Below, one piece after another: positions 44,091 to 56,119 of a stretch of DNA of 64,000 bases. The notes under the pieces are model-generated. The model ran no database searches, was not told the origin of the DNA, and saw only the letters and a program-made list of their open reading frames with translations. Origin of the DNA: Sphingomonas sp. Root720 (GTDB lineage Bacteria > Pseudomonadota > Alphaproteobacteria > Sphingomonadales > Sphingomonadaceae); the NCBI RefSeq assembly GCF_001428605.1, contig NZ_LMID01000012.1, positions 186,001 through 250,000 of the forward strand, in the 5' to 3' direction. The stretch's first letter is position 1, and every line of letters begins with the position of its first letter. Made by a program: the position numbers and the translations under genes.

Positions 44091-46187
44091 TCAGCCCACC
44101 ATCGCCCAGGTCGCCGCGGCGGCAAGGCCGAGCAGCATCACCAGCGCATATGTATAAAGATAGCCCGACTGCGCGGCGCGGGCGGCGGTGCCGGCCCGCA
44201 CCACCAGCGCGGCGACGCCGTTGGGGCCGAACCGGTCGATCGTGCCCTGGTCGCCCTTCTTCCAGAAGAAGCGGCCGAGCCAGAAGGCCGGGACGACGAA
44301 CAGATAATGATAGAGTTCGTCGAAATACCATTTGTGCAGCAGGAAGTCGTACAGCACGTGGAATTGCGACGTGAAGCGGCCCGGTATCGTGCGGTCGAGC
44401 ACATAGGCCCAGATCGCGATCGCCAGGCCGATCAGCATCACGATCGTCGCCGACAGCTTGGCGAACGCCGGAATGCCGTGCATCGCGTGCATCAGATGGG
44501 CGTCGAAGGCGATGCTGCCCGCCCAGAAGGCGGCGCCCTTCTCGGGATCGAGGAACCACGGGGCGAAGAACCAGCCCGCGAAGATCGCCCCCATCGACAG
44601 CACGACCAGCGGGATCATCATCGGCGCCGGGCTTTCATGGGGATGATAGCCGAGGTCGCCCTCCACCGCGCCGCCATGGCCGTGGCCGTGCGCGGCATGA
44701 CCATGGCCATGATCGTCCTGCGCGTGCGGATCGTGCCCGGCATCCTCGTCCGCGGGTGCGTCATGGTCATGGCCGTGGCCATGCGCATCGTGCACCGCAT
44801 GCTGGATATGCTCGGAGCCCGCCCAGCGCGGCTTGCCGAAGAAGGTCAGGAAGACGAGCCGCCACGAATAGAAGCTGGTCAGCAGCGCCGCGACCACCGC
44901 GACCGCGAAGGCGATCCCACCCGAGGTCGATCCGCTGGCGAACGCCGCCTCGATGATCGCGTCCTTCGAATAGAAGCCCGCGAAGCCGAACACGCCCGCG
45001 ATGCCGACGCCCGTGATCGCCAGCGTGCCCGCGGTCATCGCCGCGAAGGTCCAGGGAATCCTTTTCCACAGGCCGCCATAATGGCGCATGTCCTGCTCGT
45101 GATGCATCGCATGGATCACCGAGCCCGCGCCGAGGAACAGCAGCGCCTTGAAGAAGGCGTGGGTGAACAGGTGGAACATCGCCGCGCCATAGGCGCCGAC
45201 GCCCGCCGCCATGAACATGTAGCCGAGCTGCGAGCAGGTCGAATAGGCGATCACCCGCTTGATGTCGGTCTGGGTCGTGCCGACCGTCGCCGCGAAGAAG
45301 GCGGTGGCCGCGCCGACATAGGCGACGACATGCATCGCGGTCGGGCTGACCTCGAACATCGGCGACAGGCGGCAGACCATGAACACGCCGGCCGTGACCA
45401 TCGTCGCGGCATGGATCAGCGCCGACACCGGGGTCGGGCCCTCCATCGCGTCGGGAAGCCAGGTGTGGAGGCCGAGCTGCGCCGACTTGCCCATCGCGCC
45501 GACGAACAGCAGCAGGCAGAGCAGCGTCATCAGGTCGACCCGCGCGCCGAGGAAGCCGATCGACGCATCGGCATAGCCCGGCGCGGCGGCCAGGATCTCG
45601 GGGATCGAGACCGTGCCGAACACCAGGAAGGTGCCGAAGATGCCGAGCGAGAAGCCGAAGTCGCCGACCCGGTTGACCACGAAGGCCTTGATCGCGGCGG
45701 CGTTGGCCGAGGGCTTCTGGTACCAGAAGCCGATGAGGAGGTAGGAGGCGAGGCCGACGCCTTCCCAGCCGAAGAACATCTGGACCAGGCTGTCCGAGGT
45801 CACGAGCATCAGCATCGCGAAGGTGAACAGCGACAGATAGGCGAAGAAGCGAGGCTGGCTCGGGTCCTCCGCCATATAGCCCCAGCTGTAGAGGTGGACG
45901 AGGCTCGAGACGGTCGTCACGACCACCAGCATCACCGCGGTCAGCGTGTCGACCCTGAGCGCCCAGTCGACCATCAGGTCGCCCGAGTTGATGAAGGTCA
46001 GCACCGGCACGACATGCGCGGTCGCGGCGCCGGTCAGGAAGCTGACGAACACCGGCCAGCTCAGCGCGCAGGACAGGAACAGCGCGCCGGTGGTGATGCT
46101 CTTGGCGACGAGGTTGCCGAGCATGCGGTTGCCGAGCCCGGCGACGATCGCCGCGAGCAGCGGCAGGAAGACGATGAGCGTGATCAT
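44091..46187 (-). CDS. nuoL: NADH-quinone oxidoreductase subunit L with His-rich loop
   Basis: 698 residues, longer than E. coli NuoL (about 613). Antiporter core with [40 protein letters not shown] and the C-terminal lateral helix region. Extra length is partly in residues ~460-515, a loop with about 17 histidines mixed with Gly, Asp and Ala ([22 protein letters not shown]). Such loops could bind divalent metals. Part of the proton-pumping arm of complex I. Confidence 0.95.
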   Translation of the reverse strand: MITLIVFLPLLAAIVAGLGNRMLGNLVAKSITTGALFLSCALSWPVFVSFLTGAATAHVVPVLTFINSGDLMVDWALRVDTLTAVMLVVVTTVSSLVHLYSWGYMAEDPSQPRFFAYLSLFTFAMLMLVTSDSLVQMFFGWEGVGLASYLLIGFWYQKPSANAAAIKAFVVNRVGDFGFSLGIFGTFLVFGTVSIPEILAAAPGYADASIGFLGARVDLMTLLCLLLFVGAMGKSAQLGLHTWLPDAMEGPTPVSALIHAATMVTAGVFMVCRLSPMFEVSPTAMHVVAYVGAATAFFAATVGTTQTDIKRVIAYSTCSQLGYMFMAAGVGAYGAAMFHLFTHAFFKALLFLGAGSVIHAMHHEQDMRHYGGLWKRIPWTFAAMTAGTLAITGVGIAGVFGFAGFYSKDAIIEAAFASGSTSGGIAFAVAVVAALLTSFYSWRLVFLTFFGKPRWAGSEHIQHAVHDAHGHGHDHDAPADEDAGHDPHAQDDHGHGHAAHGHGHGGAVEGDLGYHPHESPAPMMIPLVVLSMGAIFAGWFFAPWFLDPEKGAAFWAGSIAFDAHLMHAMHGIPAFAKLSATIVMLIGLAIAIWAYVLDRTIPGRFTSQFHVLYDFLLHKWYFDELYHYLFVVPAFWLGRFFWKKGDQGTIDRFGPNGVAALVVRAGTAARAAQSGYLYTYALVMLLGLAAAATWAMVG

Positions 46188-46216
46188 GCCCGAACGGCCC
46201 CCGCTTCCACAGACGT

Positions 46217-46295
46217 CGTCCCGGCGAAGGCCGGGATCTCAGGAGAGATGCGCGCGCAGGAGCCGCACGCGATGCCAGCCTTCGCCAGCATGACG
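46217..46295 (+). repeat. Bipartite inverted-repeat element, copy 3 (in nuo)
   Basis: 79 bp between nuoK and nuoL. Left half cgtcccggcgaaggccggga, then tctcaggaga, and right half gatgccagccttcgccagca with final tgacg. This is the subtype with ctcagga and a short core, as in the other nuo copies. Confidence 0.75.
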
Positions 46296-46308
46296 GAGAT
46301 AGTCACCA

Positions 46309-46614
46309 TCACCCCTTCATCCGGTTGATGTCGTCGACCGCGATGGTGCCGCGGCCGCGGAAATAGATGACGAGGATCGCCAGCCCGATCGCCGCCTCGC
46401 CGGCGGCGACGGTCAGCACGAACATCGCGAAGACCTGGCCGACCAGGTCGCCCAGATAGGCGGAGAAGGCGACGAAATTGATGTTCACCGACAGCAGGAT
46501 CAGCTCGATCGCCATCAGGATGATGATGACGTTCTTCCGGTTGAGGAAGATACCGAACACCCCCATCACGAACAGGATCGCCGAGACGACCAGATAATGC
46601 TGGAGCCCGATCAT
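46309..46614 (-). CDS. nuoK: NADH-quinone oxidoreductase subunit K
   Basis: 101 residues, three transmembrane helices (about 3-23, 28-50, 60-82), with conserved acidic residues in [11 protein letters not shown] and [11 protein letters not shown]. Complex I membrane subunit in the proton translocation path. Confidence 0.95.
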   Translation of the reverse strand: MIGLQHYLVVSAILFVMGVFGIFLNRKNVIIILMAIELILLSVNINFVAFSAYLGDLVGQVFAMFVLTVAAGEAAIGLAILVIYFRGRGTIAVDDINRMKG

Positions 46615-46672
46615 GCCGAAGCCCTCCCACGCGATGCGCCCTTAGCGGGCTGCAGGATCAAAACGCGAAGCG

Positions 46673-47284
46673 TCACAGCTCCACCCCCTGGCCGACGGCC
46701 GGCTTGACGTTGCGCGTGGCGTCTTCGGGCCGGCGCATGTTCTGCGCGCTGACGTTCTGCGCCTTCACGCCGCCGCGGGTGCGGTGGGTGAGGACGATCG
46801 CGCCGATCAGCGCGACGAGCAGGACGAGGCCCGCGCCTTCGAAGATATAGAGATAGCGCGTGTAGATGAGCGTCCCGAGCGCCTCGATATTGGGCACTTC
46901 GGACGGGGTCGGCGCGACGCGCGTCCCCATGTCGACCCCGCCGGCCGACCAGGCGCCGACCGCGAAGATCATCTCCGCGGCGAGCACCAGCACCAGCAGC
47001 ACGCCGAACGGCAGATATTGGGCGAAGCCCGCGCGCAACTCGGCGAAGTCGATGTCGAGCATCATCACGACGAACAGGAACAGCACCGCGACCGCGCCGA
47101 CATAGACAATCACGAGCAGCATCGCGATGAACTCGGCACCGACCAGGATCATCAGGCCCGCCGCGTTGAAGAAGGCGAGGATGAGCCACAGCACGCTGTG
47201 CACGGGGTTGCGCGCCAGGATGGTGAGCGTCCCGGACGCGATCACCAGCGTGGCGAACAGATAGAAGGCTATGGTCTGGATCAC
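46673..47284 (-). CDS. nuoJ: NADH-quinone oxidoreductase subunit J
   Basis: 203 residues from GTG 47284 (MIQTIAFYLFATLVIASG). Five transmembrane helices; AEFIAMLLVIVYVGAVAVLF is the conserved TM3 with its pi-bulge. A long C-terminal polar tail (about 40 residues). Membrane subunit of complex I. Confidence 0.94.
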   Translation of the reverse strand: MIQTIAFYLFATLVIASGTLTILARNPVHSVLWLILAFFNAAGLMILVGAEFIAMLLVIVYVGAVAVLFLFVVMMLDIDFAELRAGFAQYLPFGVLLVLVLAAEMIFAVGAWSAGGVDMGTRVAPTPSEVPNIEALGTLIYTRYLYIFEGAGLVLLVALIGAIVLTHRTRGGVKAQNVSAQNMRRPEDATRNVKPAVGQGVEL

Positions 47285-47319
47285 GGCTTTCTCAGTGCCC
47301 CTTCGCGAACGGCTGGCGC

Positions 47320-47805
47320 TTAACGGTACGGCGCATCGGCGGCAAGGTTGGCGGCAAGCGCCGGTTCCCAGCGGTCGCCATTGGCGAGCAGCTTGGCCTT
47401 GTCGTAGATGAGTTCTTCGCGCGTCTCGGTCGAATATTCGAAGTTCGGACCCTCGACGATCGCGTCGACCGGGCAGGCTTCCTGGCAGAAGCCGCAGAAG
47501 ATGCACTTGGTCATGTCGATGTCGTAGCGGGTGGTGCGGCGCGAGCCGTCGTCGCGCGGCTCGGCCTCGATCGTGATCGCCTGCGCCGGGCACACCGCCT
47601 CGCACAGCTTGCACGCGATGCAGCGTTCCTCGCCGTTCGGGTAGCGGCGCAACGCGTGCTCGCCGCGGAAGCGCGGGGAGAGCGGGTTCTTCTCATAGGG
47701 ATAGTTGATCGTCGCCTTGGCCTTGAAGAAATACTTCAGGGTCAGCCAGTGCGCCTTCACGAACTCCCAGAGCGTGAACGACTTGATGATGTGCGCGAGG
47801 CTCAT
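47320..47805 (-). CDS. nuoI: NADH-quinone oxidoreductase subunit I
   Basis: 161 residues. Two 4Fe-4S ferredoxin motifs: [12 protein letters not shown] and [12 protein letters not shown], carrying clusters N6a and N6b that pass electrons toward N2 in NuoB. N-terminal amphipathic helix ([16 protein letters not shown]) docks at the membrane. Confidence 0.97.
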   Translation of the reverse strand: MSLAHIIKSFTLWEFVKAHWLTLKYFFKAKATINYPYEKNPLSPRFRGEHALRRYPNGEERCIACKLCEAVCPAQAITIEAEPRDDGSRRTTRYDIDMTKCIFCGFCQEACPVDAIVEGPNFEYSTETREELIYDKAKLLANGDRWEPALAANLAADAPYR

Positions 47806-47806
47806 C

Positions 47807-48853
47807 TCAGACTCCGTAGCGGGTGAGCATCAGCCACCCCGAAACAAGGAAAACCCAGAACAGCGACAGCGGCAGGAAGATCTTCCAGCCCAGCCGCATC
47901 AGCTGGTCGTAGCGGTAGCGCGGGACCGTCGCCTTCACCCAGGAGAAGACGAAGAAGAAGAACAGCAGCTTGGCGAAGAACCAGACGATGCCCGGTACCA
48001 TGTAGAGCGGTGCCCAGTCGACCGGGGGCAGCCAGCCGCCCCAGAACAGGATCGCGTTGAGGCCGCACATCAGGATGACGTTGGCATATTCGCCGAGCCA
48101 GTACAGCGCGAAGGCCATCGACGAATATTCGGTCTGGTAGCCCGCGACGAGCTCCGATTCGGCCTCGGTCAGGTCGAACGGCGCACGGGCCGTCTCCGCC
48201 ATCGCCGAGATCAGGAACACCACCGCCATCGGGAAGAGCAGCGGGTTGAAGCCATAGCCGTTGATGAAGCCGAACACATGGGCGCGCTGTCCCTCGACGA
48301 TCGCCGACATGTTGAAGCTGCCGGTCCACAGCACGACCGAGATCAGCACGAAGCCGATCGAGACCTCGTAGCTGACCATCTGCGCCGCCGCGCGGAGCGC
48401 CGAGTAGAAGGGATATTTGGAGTTGGACGCCCAGCCCGCGATGATCACGCCGTAGACGCCGATTGACGACGCCGCGAGGATGTAGAGCAGGCCGATGTTG
48501 ATGTCGGCGAGCACCACGCCCGGCGCGAAGGGGATCACCGCCCAGACGATCAGTGCGACCGTGAAGGTGATGATCGGCGCGAGGATGAACAGCCCCTTGT
48601 TCGCGGCCGCCGGGATGATGGTTTCCTGGAGGAACACCTTGGCGCCGTCGGCGAAGCTCTGCAGCAGGCCCCACGGGCCGACCACGTTCGGCCCGCGGCG
48701 CAGCGCCATCGCCGCCCAGATCTTGCGGTCGGCATAGATGATCATCGCCACCGCGAGCATCAGCGGCAGCGCGATGACGAGGATGCCGATGATGGTCGAG
48801 GCGAACCAGGCCCAGTCGTACGGCAGGCCCCAGCTCTGGAAGAGAGCGGTCAT
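47807..48853 (-). CDS. nuoH: NADH-quinone oxidoreductase subunit H
   Basis: 348 residues from ATG 48853. Eight transmembrane helices, with [19 protein letters not shown] and the quinone-site loop [20 protein letters not shown]. Forms the quinone-binding cavity with NuoB and NuoD. 16 bp downstream of a repeat element on the 5' side. Confidence 0.96.
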   Translation of the reverse strand: MTALFQSWGLPYDWAWFASTIIGILVIALPLMLAVAMIIYADRKIWAAMALRRGPNVVGPWGLLQSFADGAKVFLQETIIPAAANKGLFILAPIITFTVALIVWAVIPFAPGVVLADINIGLLYILAASSIGVYGVIIAGWASNSKYPFYSALRAAAQMVSYEVSIGFVLISVVLWTGSFNMSAIVEGQRAHVFGFINGYGFNPLLFPMAVVFLISAMAETARAPFDLTEAESELVAGYQTEYSSMAFALYWLGEYANVILMCGLNAILFWGGWLPPVDWAPLYMVPGIVWFFAKLLFFFFVFSWVKATVPRYRYDQLMRLGWKIFLPLSLFWVFLVSGWLMLTRYGV

Positions 48854-48870
48854 GCGGCGCACTCCGCTGC

Positions 48871-48952
48871 CGTCACCCCGGCGAAGGCTGGCGCCTCCGG
48901 CGAGATCGACGCGCTTGAGCCGCACGAGATCCCAGCCTTCGCTGGGATGACG
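48871..48952 (+). repeat. Bipartite inverted-repeat element, copy 4 (in nuo)
   Basis: 82 bp between nuoG and nuoH. Left half cgtcaccccggcgaaggctg, right half ccttcgctgggatgacg, slightly diverged from copies 1-2. Lies only 16 nt from the nuoG stop and 17 nt upstream of the nuoH start. Confidence 0.75.
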
Positions 48953-48968
48953 AAATGGGGGAGAAGGT

Positions 48969-50972
48969 TCATTCCGCGGCCTCCGCGAAGCTCTGCCCAT
49001 GGAGGAGTTCGGCCGAGCAGCGCTGCATCGTGTCGCTGGCGCGCGCGATCGGGTTGGTCAGGTAGAAATCCTTGACCGGATAGCCCACCGGGCCCGACGC
49101 GGTGGCGGCGAGCGCGGGTGCCGACCATGCATAGGCGGCGAGGCCCTCGATGCCCAGCGCGGGCACCTCGGCGACCATCGCGGCGCGCAGCGCGTCGAAG
49201 CTGTCGAACGGCAGCTTGTGGCCGAGCACCTCGCTCAGCGCGCGCAGGATCGCCCAGTCCTCGCGGGCGTCGCCCGGTGGGAAGACGGCGCGGTCGCCCC
49301 GCTGGACGCGGCCCTCGGTGTTCACATAGGTGCCGGGCTTCTCGGTATAGGCCGCGCCCGGCAGGATCACGTCGGCCGCGGCCGCGCCGGCATCGCCATG
49401 ATGACCGATATAGACCTTCAGGCTCTTCGCGAACTTCGTGGCGTCGACGTCGTCGGCGCCGAGCAGGAACAGCAGCTTCGGCGCGGCTGCGGCGAGGTCG
49501 GCGACGCCGCCCTTCTGCGCATAGCCGAGCATCAACCCGCCCATCCGCGCGGCGGCGAGATGGACGACGTTATAGCCGTTCCAGCCGTCCCGGATCAGGC
49601 CGAGCGGGCCGGCCAGCGCGAGGGTGGCGCCCTGCGCCCCGGCCTTCAGCGCGCCGCCGCCGACGATCAGCGCCGGGCGCTCGGCCTTGGCGAAGGCCTC
49701 GGTCACCGCGTCGGGCAGCTGGCCGAGCAGACCCAGGTCGTTGCCGAGCCACTCGGTGCGATAGGTGAGGTTGAGCTCCTCGCCGATCGCGAAGACCTTC
49801 GCCCCGCGCTTCACCGCCTTGCGGACGCGGGTGTTGATCAGCGGCGCCTCCCAGCGGAGGTTGGTTCCGACCAGCAGGATCGCGTCGGCGGTCTCGATGC
49901 CCGCGATCGTGCTGTTGAAGTTCACCGCGGCGAGGCTCGACGTGTCGTAGTCCATGCCGGTCTGGCGACCTTCGAGCAGGGTCGAGCCCATGCTCGCGAG
50001 CAGCGCCTTCGCGGCGTACATCGTCTCGCAGTCGAGCTGGTCGCCGGCGATCGCGGCGACCGACGAACCCGCCCTGACGGCCTTGATCGCGGCGAAGGCC
50101 TCCTGCCAGCTCGCCTCGACCAGCTTGCCGGCCTTGCGGACATAGGGCTTGTCGAGACGGCGGCGGACGAGGCCGTCGACGGCGTGGCGCGTCTTGTCCG
50201 ACGCCCATTCCTCGTTCACGTCCTCGTTGATGCGCGGCAGCACGCGCAGCACCTGGCGGCCGCGGCTGTCGAAGCGGACATTGGTGCCGACCGCGTCCAT
50301 CACGTCGATGCCGAGGGTCTTCTTGAGCTCCCAGGGCCGCGCCTCGAAGGCATAGGGCTTGCTCGTCAGCGCACCGACCGGGCAGAGGTCGACGACATTG
50401 CCCGACAGCTCGCTGGTCACCGCATGTTCGAGATAGGAGGTGATCTGCATATTCTCGCCGCGGCCGATCGCCCCGATCTCCTCGATCCCCGAGACCTCCT
50501 CGGCGAAGCGGACGCAGCGCGTGCACTGGATACAGCGGGTCATCGTCGTCTTGACGATCGGGCCCATATATTTGTCGGTGACGGCGCGCTTGTTCTCGGT
50601 GAAGCGGCTCTGCCCCTTGCCATAGGCGACCGACTGGTCCTGCAGATCGCACTCGCCGCCCTGGTCGCAGATCGGACAATCGAGCGGGTGGTTGATGAGG
50701 AGGAACTCCATCACCCCCTCGCGCGCCTTCTTGACCATCGCCGACTGGGTGAACACCTCCTGCTTGTCGGCGGCGGGCAGCGCGCACGACGCCTGCGGCT
50801 TCGGCGGCCCGGGCTTCACCTCGACCAGGCACATGCGGCAATTGCCGGCGATCGACAGCCGCTCATGGTAACAGAAGCGCGGAATCTCCTTGCCCGCGGC
50901 TTCGCAGGCCTGGAGCACCGTGGCACCGGCGGGGACTTCGACTTCGATCCCGTCTACGGTCAGCTTGGGCAT
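48969..50972 (-). CDS. nuoG: NADH-quinone oxidoreductase subunit G
   Basis: 667 residues from ATG 50972. N-terminal 2Fe-2S and 4Fe-4S ligands: [39 protein letters not shown] and CPVGAL, for clusters N1b, N5 and N4. The remaining domain is molybdopterin-oxidoreductase-like but lacks cofactor. The start overlaps the stop of the exported-protein gene upstream (TAATG). Confidence 0.96.
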   Translation of the reverse strand: MPKLTVDGIEVEVPAGATVLQACEAAGKEIPRFCYHERLSIAGNCRMCLVEVKPGPPKPQASCALPAADKQEVFTQSAMVKKAREGVMEFLLINHPLDCPICDQGGECDLQDQSVAYGKGQSRFTENKRAVTDKYMGPIVKTTMTRCIQCTRCVRFAEEVSGIEEIGAIGRGENMQITSYLEHAVTSELSGNVVDLCPVGALTSKPYAFEARPWELKKTLGIDVMDAVGTNVRFDSRGRQVLRVLPRINEDVNEEWASDKTRHAVDGLVRRRLDKPYVRKAGKLVEASWQEAFAAIKAVRAGSSVAAIAGDQLDCETMYAAKALLASMGSTLLEGRQTGMDYDTSSLAAVNFNSTIAGIETADAILLVGTNLRWEAPLINTRVRKAVKRGAKVFAIGEELNLTYRTEWLGNDLGLLGQLPDAVTEAFAKAERPALIVGGGALKAGAQGATLALAGPLGLIRDGWNGYNVVHLAAARMGGLMLGYAQKGGVADLAAAAPKLLFLLGADDVDATKFAKSLKVYIGHHGDAGAAAADVILPGAAYTEKPGTYVNTEGRVQRGDRAVFPPGDAREDWAILRALSEVLGHKLPFDSFDALRAAMVAEVPALGIEGLAAYAWSAPALAATASGPVGYPVKDFYLTNPIARASDTMQRCSAELLHGQSFAEAAE

Positions 50973-51649
50973 TATTGCGTTCCTGCGGTAGAAATTGGGG
51001 CCTGGCGGGCGGCCCTGCGATACAAAGCTTCGGCGAGTGCGGCGCGGAGCGACAGACGATTGGCCTGCAACTTGGCACCCGTGACCAGGCATTGCCCGAA
51101 CAGATCACCCAGACCGGCAAAAGCCGTCTTTTCCGCCTCGCTGTCCGGTTCGGTCCGGAGCAGCGCGATCAGGTCGGCGGGACGGACCGACGCCGCGCAA
51201 CCGGCCATTTCGTCCACCGCCGGCGCACGTCCCGAAACGCCGGACCAGCGACCGTCGAAGGTTCCGATCGGTTCCGGCTCGGCAACCAGGGCCACGCGAC
51301 CCACGGCAATCAACTGCTCCGCCACGAAACCACGTTCGACGTCGACCGGAATGTAGGTCATCCGGAAACCGCTGGCGACCGTGGGAAAATCCTTCATCCC
51401 GCACCGGACATTGTCGAACAGCCGGTCGCGCCACTTCGCGAAATCGGTGGCATCGGTGGCGGCCAGATAATGGGTCGCTATTTCGCGGCGGCGATCCACC
51501 GTGCAGGTCACGAAGGCGCGCGACGCACGCCGCGACTGCTCGGGGGACATCGGCAAACGCTGCGCCCGGACGTCCGACAGCGGCAGGATCGCGGAAGCCG
51601 CGATCGCCGCTGCCGTCAGGCCGGCCGTCGTGGATGCCGCCAGCCGCAT
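50972..51649 (-). CDS. Exported four-cysteine protein, paralogue B, inside nuo
   Basis: 225 residues from ATG 51649 (TGATG overlap with paralogue A). Signal peptide (ASTTAGLTAAAIAASAILPL), then a region with TCTVDRRRE, NVRCGMK, VDEMAGCAAS and FGQCLVTGAKLQ. It shares with the upstream gene the ending Q-A-N-R-L-S-L-R-A-A-L-A-E-A-L-Y-R-R and the positions of four cysteines, so the two arose by duplication. Not a known complex I subunit. Overlap with nuoG is TAATG, so it is co-translated. Periplasmic role unknown; a metal or redox-linked task for the complex I operon is only a guess. Confidence 0.8.
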   Translation of the reverse strand: MRLAASTTAGLTAAAIAASAILPLSDVRAQRLPMSPEQSRRASRAFVTCTVDRRREIATHYLAATDATDFAKWRDRLFDNVRCGMKDFPTVASGFRMTYIPVDVERGFVAEQLIAVGRVALVAEPEPIGTFDGRWSGVSGRAPAVDEMAGCAASVRPADLIALLRTEPDSEAEKTAFAGLGDLFGQCLVTGAKLQANRLSLRAALAEALYRRAARQAPISTAGTQ

Positions 51650-52289
51650 CACTTGCTGGCGAGCGCCGAGGCGGTTGCGCGCTGGTAAAGCGCGTCAGCC
51701 AGCGCCGCGCGCAGCGACTGGCGGTTGGCCGACAGGGTGGCGCCTTGCGGCAGGCAGGCGCCGAGCGTCGCGCTGAGCGCACGGACCGCGCCGAGCTCGG
51801 CATCGCCCTCGGGCTTCGCATCGATCAGTTCGCGGACGCCGGCCGGGTTCTGGTCGACCGTGCACACCGCCATCTCGTCGACGGTCGGGTTGCGGCCGGT
51901 CGCGGCGAACCACGGCCGCTGGTAGCTGGTTTCGCCCTGCACCGGCTGCAGCGCGCGGAACTTCGCGCTGTCGGCCAGCGCCTGCTCGGCCAGCATGCCA
52001 CGCAGGATGTCGGCGGGAACGACCACCGCCGCGCCCTCGACCTCGGCCGACTGGACGCCGATGTCGCGGCATTGCTGGCTGCGCGTCAGGGTTTTGTAAT
52101 AGCGCTGGAAGTCGGCCTCGTTGCTCGTGCCGAGCGCGCCGACGACGTCGGCGCGGCGCTTGGCGTAGAGGCACTTGGCGACCTTGTGGCCGGTCAGCGC
52201 GACATCGGCGCTGAGCGTGGCCGCATAAGCGGGCGTGGCGGCGGGGGCGATCGTCGCGCCGGCGGCCATGACAGCAAGCATGATCCGTT

Positions 52290-52293
<4 letters not shown>
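51649..52293 (-). CDS. Exported four-cysteine protein, paralogue A, inside nuo
   Basis: 214 residues; ATG start overlaps the nuoF stop (ATGA). Signal peptide [20 protein letters not shown] with cleavage near AYA-A. Four cysteines ([29 protein letters not shown]) fall at the same places as in paralogue B, and both contain G-R-x-P-x-V-D-E-M-A and a C-terminal A-N-R-x-S-L-R-A-A-L-A helix. Four conserved Cys suggest two disulfides in the periplasm. No known domain is recognised. In the operon between nuoF and nuoG. Confidence 0.8.
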
Positions 52294-53591
<1,298 letters not shown>

Positions 53592-53613
53592 GACGACTAC
53601 CCCCAATGAAAAG

Positions 53614-53695
53614 CGTCACCCCAGCGGAGGCTGGGGTCTCAGGAGAATAGCGCGCGTCCGGGACGCACGAGATGCCAGCCTTCGCTGGCATGACG
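53614..53695 (+). repeat. Bipartite inverted-repeat element, copy 5 (in nuo)
   Basis: 82 bp between nuoF and the 49-residue gene. Left half cgtcaccccagcggaggctg, then gtctcaggaga, right half gatgccagccttcgctggca ending tgacg. Only 22 nt upstream of the nuoF start, so it sits in the leader of nuoF. Confidence 0.85.
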
Positions 53696-53711
53696 GCTTG
53701 GGAAAATCGCG

Positions 53712-53861
53712 TCATGCCGACTTCCCGAAGAATTTCGCCGCGATGAAATAGACCGCGACGCCGATCGCGATGGCAATGGCGATGCCGAGCAGCTTGAAGG
53801 TCACCTTGATCAGGATGACCGCCAGGACGATCGTGACGATGATGGCGATCAGGCCGCTCAT
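53712..53861 (-). CDS. 49-residue membrane peptide inside nuo
   Basis: 49 residues, ATG overlapping the nuoE stop (ATGA). Almost wholly hydrophobic: two close transmembrane helices (GLIAIIVTIVLAVILIKVTF and GIAIAIAIGVAVYFIAAKFF) ending KSA. Too short for a longer annotation and unlike any core complex I subunit known to me. Its coupling to nuoE supports real expression; it might be a small complex I-associated or assembly protein, which is inference. Confidence 0.65.
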   Translation of the reverse strand: MSGLIAIIVTIVLAVILIKVTFKLLGIAIAIAIGVAVYFIAAKFFGKSA

Positions 53862-54547
53862 GCCGGAACATCCCCCGCTACCGGCCAGCGGCCGCGATAA
53901 TCGTGATTCTCGCCGACCATCTCCTTGAGCGTGGTCGGGCCGCCCTCGGGGCAGCTCGTCTGGCGCTCGATCTGCGGGCCGACCTTCGGCTGCTCGCCCC
54001 GGGCAAGCGCCTCGAGGATCGCGGTGGTCGTCTCGAAGGTGAGGTCTTCGTAATTGTCGTCGTTGATCTGGACCATCGGCGCGTTGGCGCAGGCGCCCAG
54101 GCACTCGACCTCGGTCAGGGTGAACAGCCCGTCGGGGGTCGTCGCACCCTTCTTCAGGCCCTTCCTGGCGCAGGCGTCGAGCACGTCGTCCGAACCGCGC
54201 AGCATGCACGGCGTCGTCCCGCACACCTGGACATGGTAGCGGCCGACCGGCGCCAGATTGTACATGGTGTAGAAGCTGGCGACCTCGAGCACGCGGATAT
54301 AGGCCATGCCGAGCTGCGCGCCGATATATTCCAGCACCGGGATCGGCAGCCAGCCCTGGGTCTGCGTCTCGGCGCCGACCTGGCGCTGGGCGAGGTCGAG
54401 CAGCGGCATCACCGCCGACTGCTGGCGGCCCGGCGGATAGCGGGCGATGATCTTCCCGGCCTGCTCGGCATTCTCGGCGGTCCAGGCGAATCCGCCCCAG
54501 CGCGCGCGGGTCTCGGCTTCGTCGGGGATATGGGCTGCGTCGGCCAT
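53858..54547 (-). CDS. nuoE: NADH-quinone oxidoreductase subunit E
   Basis: 229 residues. Thioredoxin-like 2Fe-2S subunit: CGTTPC and CLGAC provide the C-x4-C and C-x3-C ligands of cluster N1a. C-terminal extension (about 60 residues) beyond the core. Start overlaps the stop of the NTF2-like gene; stop overlaps the 49-residue gene. Confidence 0.96.
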   Translation of the reverse strand: MADAAHIPDEAETRARWGGFAWTAENAEQAGKIIARYPPGRQQSAVMPLLDLAQRQVGAETQTQGWLPIPVLEYIGAQLGMAYIRVLEVASFYTMYNLAPVGRYHVQVCGTTPCMLRGSDDVLDACARKGLKKGATTPDGLFTLTEVECLGACANAPMVQINDDNYEDLTFETTTAILEALARGEQPKVGPQIERQTSCPEGGPTTLKEMVGENHDYRGRWPVAGDVPA

Positions 54548-54879
54548 CAGCGCACGAACTCCACGCGCGACACCTTGTCGCCTTCGAAACTGTAGATGCT
54601 CATCACCTCGAACGGCTCGGCGGTCGACGAGCGGAACACCTGCTCGTGCAGCACGACATAGTCGCCGAGCTGGTAGCCGGAGAGGATGTCGGCGCGGTTC
54701 TCGGGGAACTCGGCGAACATCGCCTTGAGGCCCGCGCGAACGCCTTCCTTGCCGTCGCGCACGACCGCACCCCGATAGCCCGCCTCGGCCGCATCGTCGG
54801 TCATCAGCGCGACATAGGCGTCGGCGTCCTGCGCGTTGTAATGCGCGATCATCGCCTCGGCGGTTGCGAGCCTGCTCAC
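54547..54879 (-). CDS. NTF2/SnoaL-like protein inside nuo
   Basis: 110 residues from GTG 54879, overlapping the nuoD stop by 4 nt (GTGA), and its own stop overlaps nuoE's start by 1 nt. A cone-shaped NTF2-like fold is suggested by [44 protein letters not shown] and the closing [13 protein letters not shown]. Family members act as isomerases, hydrolases or binding proteins; no catalytic residues can be assigned. Insertion between nuoD and nuoE with perfect spacing implies co-expression with complex I. Confidence 0.78.
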   Translation of the reverse strand: MSRLATAEAMIAHYNAQDADAYVALMTDDAAEAGYRGAVVRDGKEGVRAGLKAMFAEFPENRADILSGYQLGDYVVLHEQVFRSSTAEPFEVMSIYSFEGDKVSRVEFVR

Positions 54880-56096
54880 CGGTCGCACTCCCCGAACACG
54901 ACGTCGATCGCCGAGAGGACGGCGGTGGTGTCGGCGAGCATGTGCCCCTTCATCATGAAGTCCATCGCCTGGAGATGGCTGAACGCGGTCGGCCGGATCT
55001 TGCAGCGATAGGGCTTGTTGCTGCCGTCGGAGACCAGATACACCCCGAACTCGCCCTTCGGGCTCTCGGTCGCGACATAGACGTCGCCGGCGGGGACGTG
55101 GAAGCCCTCGGTGTAGAGCTTGAAATGGTGGATCAGCGCTTCCATCGATCGCTTCATCTCGCCGCGCTTGGGCGGGACGACCTTGCGGTCGAGGCTGGCG
55201 ATCGGCCCTTCGGGCATCTCGTTCAGGCACTGCTTCATGATCCGGGCCGACTGCCGCACCTCCTCGATGCGGACCATGATGCGGTCGTAGCAGTCGCCCT
55301 TGGTGCCGATCGGGATCTCGAAGTCCATGCGGTCGTAGACGTCGTAGGGCTGCGCCTTGCGGATGTCCCACGGGATGCCCGCGGCGCGGATCATCGGCCC
55401 CGAGAAACCCCAGGCGAGCGCATCCTCCTTGCTGACCACGCCGATGTCGACGTTGCGCTGCTTGAAGATGCGGTTGTCGGCGAACAGCGACACCGCGTCC
55501 TCGAACAGGCGCGGCATGCGATCGTCGAGCCAGTCGCCGATGTCGGTCAGCAGCTTGAGCGGCACGTCCTGGTGGACGCCGCCCGGGCGGAACCAGGCCG
55601 CGTGCATGCGGGCCCCCGAGGCGCGCTCGAAGAAGTTGAGGCAGTCCTCGCGAATCTCGAACAGCCACAGGTTCGGGGTCATCGCGCCGACGTCCATGAC
55701 GTGCGCGCCGATGTTGAGCATGTGGTTGCAGATGCGGGTCAGCTCGGCGAAGAACACCCGCAGATATTGCGCGCGAAGCGGCACTTCGAGCTGGAGCAGC
55801 TTCTCGATCGCCAGGACGTAGCTGTGCTCCATCGCCAGCGGCGAGCAATAGTCGAGCCGGTCGAAATAGGGCAGCGCCTGGAGATAGGTCTTGTACTCGA
55901 TCAGCTTCTCGGTGCCGCGATGGAGCAGACCGACATGCGGGTCGACGCGCTCGACGATCTCGCCGTCGAGCTCCATCACCATGCGCAGAACGCCGTGCGC
56001 GGCCGGATGCTGCGGACCGAAATTGATCGTGTAGTTCTGAATCTCGATCTCGCCCTTCTGGGCCTCGGGAGTCAGGGTTTCATAGGTCGAGGCCAT
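54876..56096 (-). CDS. nuoD: NADH-quinone oxidoreductase subunit D
   Basis: 406 residues. NiFe-hydrogenase-like large subunit without metal ligands; [36 protein letters not shown] and DPCYSCTDR-like tail as FGECDR. Forms the quinone site with NuoB. Preceded by a repeat and nuoC. Confidence 0.97.
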   Translation of the reverse strand: MASTYETLTPEAQKGEIEIQNYTINFGPQHPAAHGVLRMVMELDGEIVERVDPHVGLLHRGTEKLIEYKTYLQALPYFDRLDYCSPLAMEHSYVLAIEKLLQLEVPLRAQYLRVFFAELTRICNHMLNIGAHVMDVGAMTPNLWLFEIREDCLNFFERASGARMHAAWFRPGGVHQDVPLKLLTDIGDWLDDRMPRLFEDAVSLFADNRIFKQRNVDIGVVSKEDALAWGFSGPMIRAAGIPWDIRKAQPYDVYDRMDFEIPIGTKGDCYDRIMVRIEEVRQSARIMKQCLNEMPEGPIASLDRKVVPPKRGEMKRSMEALIHHFKLYTEGFHVPAGDVYVATESPKGEFGVYLVSDGSNKPYRCKIRPTAFSHLQAMDFMMKGHMLADTTAVLSAIDVVFGECDR

Positions 56097-56119
56097 CAGA
56101 GCATCCCCGCCACGATATC

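Noticed and set aside
42566-46328. Long plus-strand frames over nuoL and nuoM
   Set aside because: Antisense shadows; peptide rich in Arg, His, Asp and Gln without domains.
53592-53606. TTG start of nuoF at 53606
   Set aside because: GTG 53591 gives the usual N-terminus ([10 protein letters not shown]) and has better spacing from a G-rich site.
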